Below are positions 43,150-51,024 of a stretch of 64,000 nt of DNA, in pieces. The DNA lies in the NCBI GenBank assembly GCA_947173895.1, contig CAMWGU010000008.1, forward strand, positions 1 to 64,000, written 5' to 3'. The position numbers were made by a program, and so were the translations under genes. Source of the stretch: an uncultured Bacteroides sp. (GTDB taxonomy: Bacteria > Bacteroidota > Bacteroidia > Bacteroidales > Bacteroidaceae). Positions within the stretch are counted from its first letter, which is position 1. Every line of letters begins with the position of its first letter. Under the pieces are notes generated by a model. That model saw only the letters and a list, made by a program, of their open reading frames with translations, was not told where the DNA came from and searched no databases.

Positions 43150-44652
43150 TTATCCGCAATGGAAATATTGGTTGACCAGTGCCTGCATACCTTCAGGATT
43201 GTCCTTCAGGTCATTTCGTAAAGTCAGGTCATTGTAACTGGTCAGTTTATTTATTATTCCATCAATCATGGCGGGACTGAATACATTATATTTTTGGAAT
43301 ATCTCACGTTGCTGTTGCAGGCAGGCTGCAGATGCCACACAACTATCAGGTAATTGAGTCAATGCTTTCAGCTTGTCCGCATTCTCTTTTTGGTGGATAT
43401 TTACATTTACATACGTTCTTTCTGCTATTTCCAGTGCATTTTCTATCTCAAACCCATGACGGCACGCGACTGCTAGACCTGCGATCAATTGGTAAAGATC
43501 GGCTGATCCGTCCGGAGAACGCATTTCCACGGTCTGTTTCTGGCTTGTGTCGTAGTGGCTTGCCGCTTCCAACGGATTGGCAGTCATGCACATGTCTGCT
43601 TTGGCTGTCCACCCTAAGGGAACACGTACCAGTACGGAACGGTTGCGGTCACCCCAACAAATATTAGTAGGCGCTTCTTGATGAGGAACCAACCGGAAAT
43701 AAGAAGTAGGATTGGTGTTGCCGAATGCGGTGATGGATGGAGCAAGTGTCATCATACCGGCGATGGCTTTGCGGGCTGTTTCTGAAAGTACGCCGTTTTT
43801 CAACATCTGATTTTGTGCGTCTTTCATAATGCGCATGTGGATATGCAATCCTGATCCTGCTTTTCCTGTGGTTATTTTAGGCGCAAAGGTTATATTGTAG
43901 CCATATTTGTAAGCCAGATTGCGTATAATCCATTTGGCAACTATCAATTGATCGGCTGCATCTTCTGCATTAACAGGCAAAAATTCGATTTCATTTTGTT
44001 CGTATACCATGCCATTAAGGGTAAAATTGCCTACCTCGGAGTGTCCATATTTTATTTGTCCTCCTGCTTGGGCGATATAGGCCATGCACTGGGTTCGAAA
44101 ATCATTGAATTTGGCGTATGGAGCCGATTCATGATAGCCTTTTTGGTCTGTCGCTTCAAACATTTTCATATCTGGGGCGATAACATAATACTCCAGTTCT
44201 CCCATAGCTTGAAATTCCATACCTGTCACTTCATGAAATGCTTGACATGCTTTATGTAAGGTATATTCGGGCGAACTTTCCAAAGGTTCGCCGTCTTTGT
44301 TGAAGAAGGAACAAAGCATGGAAAGAGTAGGTATCTCGGCAAACGGATCTAGAAAAGCAGTGCGGAAACGTGGGATGACATACAAATCGCTACTTCCAGC
44401 TTCAATGAACGGGAACAAACTGGAGCCGTCCACTCGTTCGCCGCAAGTCAGGATGGCATCCAGATATGCTTGGTTATTGACCACAAAATTTAGGGTTTTC
44501 AAACGCCCGTCGCCGGCAGGATACATAAAATTGACCATGCGGATGCCATTTTGCAGAATGTATTTTTTGATATCTTCTTTAGTAAACTCTGCACATGTTT
44601 TTTTTAGGAATACCACCAACTGATTGGGATTCATTAATAATTCTTGGTTCAT
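43150..44652 (-). CDS. glnA: glutamine synthetase, type I-like
   Basis: A 500-residue enzyme that makes glutamine from glutamate, ammonia and ATP. Seen are VDGSSLFPFIEAGSSDLYVIP, the metal-binding Glu in MGELEYYVIA, GKAGSGLHIHMR with the catalytic His, and PTSYFRLVPHQEAP with substrate-binding Arg. The ATP-side MRSPDGSADLYQLIAGL follows. MNPNQL six codons in is an alternative start. No adenylylation site of the usual NLY kind is obvious. Monocistronic, between a small exported protein and the two-component pair. Confidence 0.9.
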   Translation of the reverse strand: MNQELLMNPNQLVVFLKKTCAEFTKEDIKKYILQNGIRMVNFMYPAGDGRLKTLNFVVNNQAYLDAILTCGERVDGSSLFPFIEAGSSDLYVIPRFRTAFLDPFAEIPTLSMLCSFFNKDGEPLESSPEYTLHKACQAFHEVTGMEFQAMGELEYYVIAPDMKMFEATDQKGYHESAPYAKFNDFRTQCMAYIAQAGGQIKYGHSEVGNFTLNGMVYEQNEIEFLPVNAEDAADQLIVAKWIIRNLAYKYGYNITFAPKITTGKAGSGLHIHMRIMKDAQNQMLKNGVLSETARKAIAGMMTLAPSITAFGNTNPTSYFRLVPHQEAPTNICWGDRNRSVLVRVPLGWTAKADMCMTANPLEAASHYDTSQKQTVEMRSPDGSADLYQLIAGLAVACRHGFEIENALEIAERTYVNVNIHQKENADKLKALTQLPDSCVASAACLQQQREIFQKYNVFSPAMIDGIINKLTSYNDLTLRNDLKDNPEGMQALVNQYFHCG

Positions 44653-44765
44653 AGTAAAATCGCTTGTTTTAAGTTTGTTATCAGGTTAGCTTTTCAAAGG
44701 TAACAAAAAAAATCGGTATAGCTCTTTAAAACCTCACATTCTTTTTAAAGGTTCTGATAAAATGG

Positions 44766-46097
44766 CTACAGGAGGCAAGGAGCTGGTTCTTTTACAAAAG
44801 GAAGAGTGATGACAAATAAGGTTTTTCCTTGTTTGCTTTCCTGTAGAAAAAGATTGCCACCATGTCTTTTTATAATCTGCCTACACAAACTAAGTCCGAT
44901 ACCTGTTCCTTCTTTTTTGGTAGTAAAAAAAGGGACGAATATTTTTTCTTGTAATTCCATAGGTATTCCCCGTCCGTTGTCTAATATCTTAATATAAAGC
45001 TTGTCTGTTGCCTTCAGTGTGAGTATTATTTGTCCCTCTGTTTCTCCTTCCAATGATTGGATACTGTTTTTTAGCAGGTTTAAAAAAACTTGTGAAAGTT
45101 GTTTTTCATCACCATCAAAAGATATGTCCATAGGTGTACTATTCAGTATGAAATGAATATGGGCATTTTCAAAGTCCGACTGTAGTAGCAGGCTCAGATT
45201 GCGTAAGGAATTGGTTAATGAAAAACGCTTTTTTTTCGGTTCCGGCATACATGATAGGCGTCTATATGATTCGGTGAATTCCATTAATCTTTCGCTTTGT
45301 TCACGTATTACTCTTAATCCTCGTATTACCTTTTCATCGGCCTCCCGATGTGATGACAGTGTTTGTGAAAGGGAAACGATAGGTGCAATAGTATTCATAA
45401 TTTCATGGGTGAGTACTCGAGTTAGTTTGTTCCACGATTCACTTTCTTTATTGCTCAATTCGTGACTGATGTCTTTGATGGCCAACATGGATATTTGTTC
45501 TGAATTTAACTTCATCTGATTGATAGACAGAGAAAGTTGTTTTTGAGAATCAGACTGTAGAAGATAAGACTTCTGCATGTTTTTATAGGCAATAAAATCT
45601 TTCAAAGAGGGATATTGCTCTTCCAACTGATACAGAAACCTGATTTGCTCCATCCCTAGCAAGCGTAGGGCGGCTCCATTAGTAAACAGAATTTTTTGTT
45701 CAGCATTCCATGCCAAAATTCCATCCGGAATTTCTTCCAATAAGGAATAATAAAAATTCTTTTGCATCAAGTTGTGCGATTGGGTGGTAGCAAGTAGGTT
45801 GTTAATTCGGTTTAGCGAACGACTGAGGGCGTTCATTTCTTTATCTGCTGACTGCTCATTGAAGAATATCATATTTTCTTTATCTTCTATAGCGTCTAGA
45901 AAAGTTCTGATTTTGGAATTGAATCTATTCAGTCGTTTTACTAATGCACCGATAAAAAAAAGAGAAATAACAACTAATATGCAACCTAAGATGATGGCGG
46001 TATGTGTAACCACCAGTGCAAGCCCCGTTCCAGCTACAATCAATATGGATATAAGGTATCCTAGAATGACAATATACAGGTGTTTGCTAAATACCAT
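44766..46097 (-). CDS. sensor histidine kinase, NtrY-like
   Basis: 443 residues. Two N-terminal membrane helices (about 8-28 and 33-55) with almost no periplasmic loop suggest sensing in the membrane or cytoplasm. A PAS-like region follows (LLEEIPDGILAWNAEQKILFTNGAAL), then the phospho-acceptor His in VLTHEIMNTIAPI. The ATPase domain shows NLLKNSIQSL, DNGRGIP and GTGIGLSL. It pairs with the sigma-54 regulator 7 bp upstream in the same operon. Confidence 0.93.
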   Translation of the reverse strand: MVFSKHLYIVILGYLISILIVAGTGLALVVTHTAIILGCILVVISLFFIGALVKRLNRFNSKIRTFLDAIEDKENMIFFNEQSADKEMNALSRSLNRINNLLATTQSHNLMQKNFYYSLLEEIPDGILAWNAEQKILFTNGAALRLLGMEQIRFLYQLEEQYPSLKDFIAYKNMQKSYLLQSDSQKQLSLSINQMKLNSEQISMLAIKDISHELSNKESESWNKLTRVLTHEIMNTIAPIVSLSQTLSSHREADEKVIRGLRVIREQSERLMEFTESYRRLSCMPEPKKKRFSLTNSLRNLSLLLQSDFENAHIHFILNSTPMDISFDGDEKQLSQVFLNLLKNSIQSLEGETEGQIILTLKATDKLYIKILDNGRGIPMELQEKIFVPFFTTKKEGTGIGLSLCRQIIKRHGGNLFLQESKQGKTLFVITLPFVKEPAPCLL

Positions 46098-46104
46098 AAA
46101 GACT

Positions 46105-47436
46105 TCAAAGTTTGAAACGTTTTATCTTATTGTATAGAGTTTGTCGGCTGATGCCCAACTGTTCGGCTGTTGCTGTAAGGTTTCCGTCGTTTTGTCTGAT
46201 TGCAGTTTCTATAGCTCGACGTTCTACTTCTTCCAAGTTAGGAACTGTAGCAGAGAATTGCGGTACCCAGGTTTGCTTGACGAATATATCTTTAGGACGG
46301 ATCACATCGCCTTCACACAAGATGATTGCTTTTTCAATGGCATGCTGTAATTCCCGGATATTTCCGGGCCAATGATAGTTGCACAATTTTTCTAATGCAT
46401 GTTCGTGTAGGGATATATCTTTTCTTTCATATTTAGTGGCATAGCGTTGCATAAAATAATCAATAAACAATAGTATATCATCCCCTCGTTCGCGTAAAGG
46501 AGGAATTTCCAAATGAATTGTATTCAGCCTGTACAATAGGTCTTCACGAAAAGTGCCCTCATTTACCATTTCCTGAATGTTTCTATTGGTTGCTGAAATA
46601 AGCCGGATATCTGTAGGTATGACTTTATTGCTGCCTATGCGTGTGATGCTTCGGTTTTGTAACACTGTGAGCAATTTTGCCTGCATAGATAGCGGAAGAT
46701 TGCCTATCTCATCCATGAACAATGAACTGCCTGAAGCGGCTTCAAACTTTCCTGGCCGACTTTCGTATGCATTAGTAAAGGAACCGCGTTCATGCCCGAA
46801 CAGTTCACTTTCGAATAAAGACTCGCTGATAGCTCCCATGTCTACTGTAACCATAGCATGCTCCCGCCGTGTAGAAAGACGGTGTATTTCCTGTGCCAGC
46901 ATTTCTTTTCCTGTTCCGTTTTCTCCAGTTATCAATACATTAGCGTCTGTACGCGCCACTTTTACTACCATTTTCATTAATTGTAGCATGGTGGGAGATG
47001 TACCTACAATCATAGGAGATTTATTTTTCTTTGGGGCAAGGTTTTTCTTCTTGGGACAGCTGCCGAAGGCTTCCTTTATTTTACGTATCAGAGTTTGGTT
47101 ATCCCATGGCTTCAATAAAAAGTCTGTTGCTTCATTTTTTAGGGCTTTTACTGCTAGTTCCACATCGCCATATGCAGTAAGCATGACTACTGGCAATGTA
47201 GGGGCAATCTCTCGGATGCGTTTTAACCAATATAAACCTTCGTTACCATTATTGATGCCTGCCGAAAAGTTCATATCGAGAATGATTATATCTATGGGAA
47301 TCGTGTTCAGGATGGATATAATTTGGTTGGGATTGTTGGCTGTCTTTACTTCACTAAATTCTGTTTCCAATAATAATTCTAACGAAGTAAGTACCCCTTT
47401 ATTATCATCTACTATTAAAACTGTTCCTTTTTCCAT
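46105..47436 (-). CDS. sigma-54-dependent response regulator, NtrC family
   Basis: 443 residues from ATG 47436. The receiver domain has VDDNKG and the phospho-Asp in IIILDMNFSAG. The AAA+ domain has Walker A GENGTGKE and Walker B SLFMDEIGN. A Fis-type HTH lies at the end (GNLTATAEQLGISRQTLYNKIKRF). The sigma-54 contact loop, GAFTGA in most members, reads GSFTNA here, near residue 215. It probably drives the divergent efflux operon through the two TGTCTAA sites and the sigma-54 promoter between them. Confidence 0.94.
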   Translation of the reverse strand: MEKGTVLIVDDNKGVLTSLELLLETEFSEVKTANNPNQIISILNTIPIDIIILDMNFSAGINNGNEGLYWLKRIREIAPTLPVVMLTAYGDVELAVKALKNEATDFLLKPWDNQTLIRKIKEAFGSCPKKKNLAPKKNKSPMIVGTSPTMLQLMKMVVKVARTDANVLITGENGTGKEMLAQEIHRLSTRREHAMVTVDMGAISESLFESELFGHERGSFTNAYESRPGKFEAASGSSLFMDEIGNLPLSMQAKLLTVLQNRSITRIGSNKVIPTDIRLISATNRNIQEMVNEGTFREDLLYRLNTIHLEIPPLRERGDDILLFIDYFMQRYATKYERKDISLHEHALEKLCNYHWPGNIRELQHAIEKAIILCEGDVIRPKDIFVKQTWVPQFSATVPNLEEVERRAIETAIRQNDGNLTATAEQLGISRQTLYNKIKRFKL

Positions 47437-47495
47437 TGTATATTTCACTTTCAGAGGCTAAAGATATTGTGTTTTGTCAGCTCCTGCAAACAAGA

Positions 47496-47512
47496 TGTCT
47501 AATTCTTGGACG
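47496..47512. promoter_or_regulatory. candidate activator binding site 1
   Basis: TGTCTAATTCTTGGACG, an imperfect inverted repeat of the form TGTCYAA-N3-TTRGACA. It lies about 190 bp upstream of the sigma-54 promoter and 60 bp ahead of the regulator gene on the other strand. Confidence 0.6.
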
Positions 47513-47600
47513 TTTTTTTATTTTTTTCTTCCATCCCAATGCTCAAATAACTATGGATAAGCATGCTCTGAATGCAGCAATATTGAGTATCGTATATAAA

Positions 47601-47630
47601 TTAGACGGTTAGGTGTCTAAAAACTGGACG
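47601..47630. promoter_or_regulatory. candidate activator binding site 2
   Basis: TTAGAC (47601-47606) and GTCTAA (47615-47620) form a perfect inverted repeat. The same TGTCTAA begins TGTCTAAAAACTGGACG (47614-47630), matching site 1. It is 55-85 bp upstream of the -24 box, a usual place for an enhancer. Confidence 0.65.
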
Positions 47631-47684
47631 AGATATTTTAATAAATGATATGTAATATGTTGGCTCTCAGATATTATCTTATTT

Positions 47685-47699
47685 TGGCACAGCCTTTGC
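47685..47699 (+). promoter_or_regulatory. sigma-54 (-24/-12) promoter of the efflux operon
   Basis: TGGCAC (47685-47690), five bases, TTGC (47696-47699). GG and GC are exactly 10 bp apart, a full match to the consensus. It is 30 bp before the first gene of the efflux operon and beside a sigma-54 activator gene. Confidence 0.92.
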
Positions 47700-47729
47700 C
47701 TATCTATGGGTGTTTAAATTGATGCAATA

Positions 47730-49037
47730 ATGAAACATAATTTGATGATGATGTGTCTATTGTCCGGTTTATCTCTGCCTGTATGGGGACAGAGTACGCT
47801 GGATGACTGTATACGTTACGCTTGGAAACATAATCCTAACTTAAAAAGTGCTTATATAGATAGAAAAGAAGCACGCACAGACTATGTGTCCGCAATAGGT
47901 AAATTCCTGCCTGAGATATCTGTTCAAGCAGAGGTAGGTAGACAAATCGGTCGTTCTGTCGATCCGGATACAAATGGTTACACTACCAATTCGTATAATC
48001 AAGGTACGGTCGGGCTGGATGTGACTTTATCTCTATTTGAAGGATTTGTGCGGGTCAATCGTTTGCGATATGCACATTATACTGAAAAAGAGAAAGAATG
48101 GGAATATATGACTAAACGAAATGAACTGGCATATCAGGTGGTTGAAGCTTATTATAAAGCTATATTAAATGAAAAACTTTCAGAACTGGCTAGTGAGCAA
48201 CTTCGTTTGGGAGAACACTATCTGAAGCAGACAGAAACTTATGTGGAATTGGGGCTCAAATCGGTTTCGGATTTGCGGGAAATAAAGGCTCGTTATCAAG
48301 GAGATGTATTCAAATATCACTCGTATGAGAAGAATCGTCGGCTGTCTTTCCTTTATTTAAAAGAAATATTGGGTATGGAAGAAAAAGATTCTTTGTCTAT
48401 ATCCTTGTTATTGGATGAAAGTTCTATATCACAAATGCCTTCATTGAAAACGGAAGAAATTTATGTGCAATCCATACATATGTTACCGGATTACAAACGG
48501 ATGGAGATGTGGGAACAGGCTGCCCGCAGAGAATATGCTACGGCCCTTGGATTGTTCAGTCCTACGGTCTTCGCTCGTCTTTCATGGAGATCAAATTATT
48601 ATAATTCTTTATTCTCAATACATCAATTGAATGATCATTGGAATAAATATATAGGCATTGGTGTTTCATTTTCTATTTTCAACAGATTGGATCGATATGC
48701 CGGTGTGAAGAAGAAAAAGTTAACCTTGCAGCGGGTTCGAAACAGTATAGAGGAAGAAAAATTGCATTTGCGTAATGAAACAGAACAACTTGTTCTTTCA
48801 TTATACGAGGGGTGGGAACAATACAAGCAGGTGACTTTACAAGTGGATGCGGAAACACAAGTGATGAAAGAAACGGAGCGGAAATGGGAAGAGGGGCTTG
48901 TTTCCGTGTTTCAATTAATGGAAACACGAAACCGATTGCTTGCCACAAAAGCAGAAAAAATAAGTACACGTTTGCAACACGAGCTATTGTTGCGGTTGGC
49001 CATGTATTATCAGACTGGAAAATTTATTAATGACTAA
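47730..49037 (+). CDS. TolC-like outer membrane efflux protein
   Basis: A 435-residue outer membrane factor with a signal peptide (ending near PVWGQS). Two OEP repeats: STLDDCIRYAWKHNPNLKSAYIDRKEARTD at the start, and the second half from about residue 230, with a long coiled coil (RVRNSIEEEKLHLRNETEQL). It forms the outer channel of a tripartite exporter with the next three genes. Confidence 0.92.
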   Translation: MKHNLMMMCLLSGLSLPVWGQSTLDDCIRYAWKHNPNLKSAYIDRKEARTDYVSAIGKFLPEISVQAEVGRQIGRSVDPDTNGYTTNSYNQGTVGLDVTLSLFEGFVRVNRLRYAHYTEKEKEWEYMTKRNELAYQVVEAYYKAILNEKLSELASEQLRLGEHYLKQTETYVELGLKSVSDLREIKARYQGDVFKYHSYEKNRRLSFLYLKEILGMEEKDSLSISLLLDESSISQMPSLKTEEIYVQSIHMLPDYKRMEMWEQAARREYATALGLFSPTVFARLSWRSNYYNSLFSIHQLNDHWNKYIGIGVSFSIFNRLDRYAGVKKKKLTLQRVRNSIEEEKLHLRNETEQLVLSLYEGWEQYKQVTLQVDAETQVMKETERKWEEGLVSVFQLMETRNRLLATKAEKISTRLQHELLLRLAMYYQTGKFIND

Positions 49038-49045
49038 CAATTATT

Positions 49046-50296
49046 ATGGATACATTTATAGAACGTAAGAAACGTTTTGTTCCCAAATACATTTATGGGG
49101 GTGGGATAGGGCTATTGACACTGGCATTTCTATTTTATGTTATGTTGCGGGATACTAGTTCTTCTATGGCTGTGGACAAAAAACGTATTACTATTGCAAC
49201 AGTAACCGAAAATGAATTTAACGATTATATCCGAATCATCGGACAGGTTGTTCCTAACCGCATGATTTATTTGGATGCCATAGAAGGGGGAAGGGTGGAG
49301 GAACGGCTTCACGAAGAAGGAGCGATGGTAAAAAAGGGAGATGTTATTCTGCGCCTGAGCAATCCGCTACTGAATATTGGTATTATGCAAAGCGAAGCCG
49401 ATCTGGCCTATCAGGAAAACGAATTGCGCAATACCCGTATCAGTATGGAGCAGGAACGATTAAAACTGAAGCAGGATCGAATCGACATGCAGAAAGAATT
49501 TCTTATGAAACAACGCCGTTATCGGCAATACAAACGATTGATGGATGAATTATTAATTGCCAGGGAGGATTATATTCAAGCAACAGAAGAATATGAAGCA
49601 ATAAAAGAGCAAATGTCTGTATTGAATGAAAGAATCTATCAGGATAGTTTGTTCCGACTGACTCAGATTGCCAGTCTGGATGAAAACATCATGAATATGA
49701 AACGCAGCCTGGCATTGGTGCGTGAACGTTTTGAAAACCTGAAAGTAAAAGCCCCTATAGACGGGCAGGTGGGTAATCTTGAAGCACAAATCGGACAGTC
49801 TATTTCTGCCGGAGAACATATAGGCCAAATTATTACTTCCGATTTGAAAGTGCAGGCCTTGATTGACGAACATTATGTGGAGCGTGTTACTCAAGGACTT
49901 CCTGCCGATTTTACTCGCGACGGAGATAGCTATCATCTGGAAGTAATCAAAGTATATCCTGAAGTGAAAGACGGACAATTTCGGACTGATCTTCGTTTTA
50001 CAACGGGGCGCCCTGAAAATATCAGAGCCGGACAAACCTATCATATTAATCTTCAGTTAGGCGATCCGGTCAGGGCGGTTTTGATTCCGCGAGGAGGCTT
50101 TTTCCAAATAACCGGAGGACGATGGGTGTATGTTGTTGACGAAAGTGGTAAATTTGCTGTCAGACGCCCCATTAAGATTGGCCGTCAGAATCCCCAATAT
50201 TATGAGGTGACCGGCGGATTGTCTTCTGGCGAGAAGGTGATTATTTCCGGTTACGAATTGTTTGGAGATAATGAGAAATTGATTTTAAACGAATAA
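49046..50296 (+). CDS. HlyD-type periplasmic adaptor
   Basis: A 416-residue membrane fusion protein. One N-terminal membrane helix (GLLTLAFLFYVMLRD), a lipoyl-like half (GGRVEERLHEEGAMVKKGDVILRL), a long coiled coil (about residues 115-225) and the second lipoyl half (KVKAPIDGQVGNLEAQIGQSI) are followed by a beta-barrel domain. It bridges the ABC permease and the TolC-like channel. The gap to the gene before is 8 bp. Confidence 0.92.
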   Translation: MDTFIERKKRFVPKYIYGGGIGLLTLAFLFYVMLRDTSSSMAVDKKRITIATVTENEFNDYIRIIGQVVPNRMIYLDAIEGGRVEERLHEEGAMVKKGDVILRLSNPLLNIGIMQSEADLAYQENELRNTRISMEQERLKLKQDRIDMQKEFLMKQRRYRQYKRLMDELLIAREDYIQATEEYEAIKEQMSVLNERIYQDSLFRLTQIASLDENIMNMKRSLALVRERFENLKVKAPIDGQVGNLEAQIGQSISAGEHIGQIITSDLKVQALIDEHYVERVTQGLPADFTRDGDSYHLEVIKVYPEVKDGQFRTDLRFTTGRPENIRAGQTYHINLQLGDPVRAVLIPRGGFFQITGGRWVYVVDESGKFAVRRPIKIGRQNPQYYEVTGGLSSGEKVIISGYELFGDNEKLILNE

Positions 50297-50313
50297 ATAA
50301 AACACTTGTAAGA

Positions 50314-51024
50314 ATGATTAAAGTAAAGAATCTCTCTATGCTGTTCAGCACGGAAGAAGTGCAGACTAAAGCATTGAACGAAGTGACGTTCGAAATTGAG
50401 AAAGGAGAATTTGTCGCCATCATGGGACCATCCGGCTGTGGGAAATCTACGTTGCTGAATATACTTGGCACTTTGGATAGCCCTACTTCTGGCTCTTATT
50501 TTTTCGAGGGGAAGCAGGTAGATAAGATGAACGAGAACCAGCTCACCGCTCTTCGGAAAGGGAATATAGGTTTTATTTTTCAGAGCTTTAACCTGATTGA
50601 CGAACTGACTGTGTACGAAAATGTCGAGCTTCCGTTGATTTATCTGAATATCAAATCGGCGGAACGTGGCAGGCGGGTAAAGGAAGTGCTTGAGAAAGTG
50701 AATATGCTACATCGTGCCAATCATTTGCCTCAACAGCTATCCGGAGGACAGCAGCAACGTGTGGCTATAGCTCGTGCTGTAGTGACCAACGCCCGACTTC
50801 TGTTGGCCGACGAGCCGACCGGAAATCTGGATTCGGCCAATGGGGTGGAGGTTATGGAATTGCTCGATACATTGAACAGGCAGGGAACCACCATTGTCAT
50901 TGTGACTCATTCCCAACGGGATGCTGCTTATGCAGATAGGGTCATTCGTTTGCTGGATGGCAAGATCATTGCCGAGAATCATAACCGTCATAAGAAGTCG
51001 GACACAAAATTTGAACTCTTATGA
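50314..51024 (+). CDS. MacB/LolD-type ABC transporter ATPase
   Basis: A 236-residue ATPase with Walker A GPSGCGKST, the Q-loop in FIFQSFNLI, signature LSGGQQQR, Walker B LLLADEPTGNLD and the H-loop in VTHSQR. It powers the adjacent FtsX-type permease and overlaps that gene by 4 bp. Confidence 0.95.
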   Translation: MIKVKNLSMLFSTEEVQTKALNEVTFEIEKGEFVAIMGPSGCGKSTLLNILGTLDSPTSGSYFFEGKQVDKMNENQLTALRKGNIGFIFQSFNLIDELTVYENVELPLIYLNIKSAERGRRVKEVLEKVNMLHRANHLPQQLSGGQQQRVAIARAVVTNARLLLADEPTGNLDSANGVEVMELLDTLNRQGTTIVIVTHSQRDAAYADRVIRLLDGKIIAENHNRHKKSDTKFELL

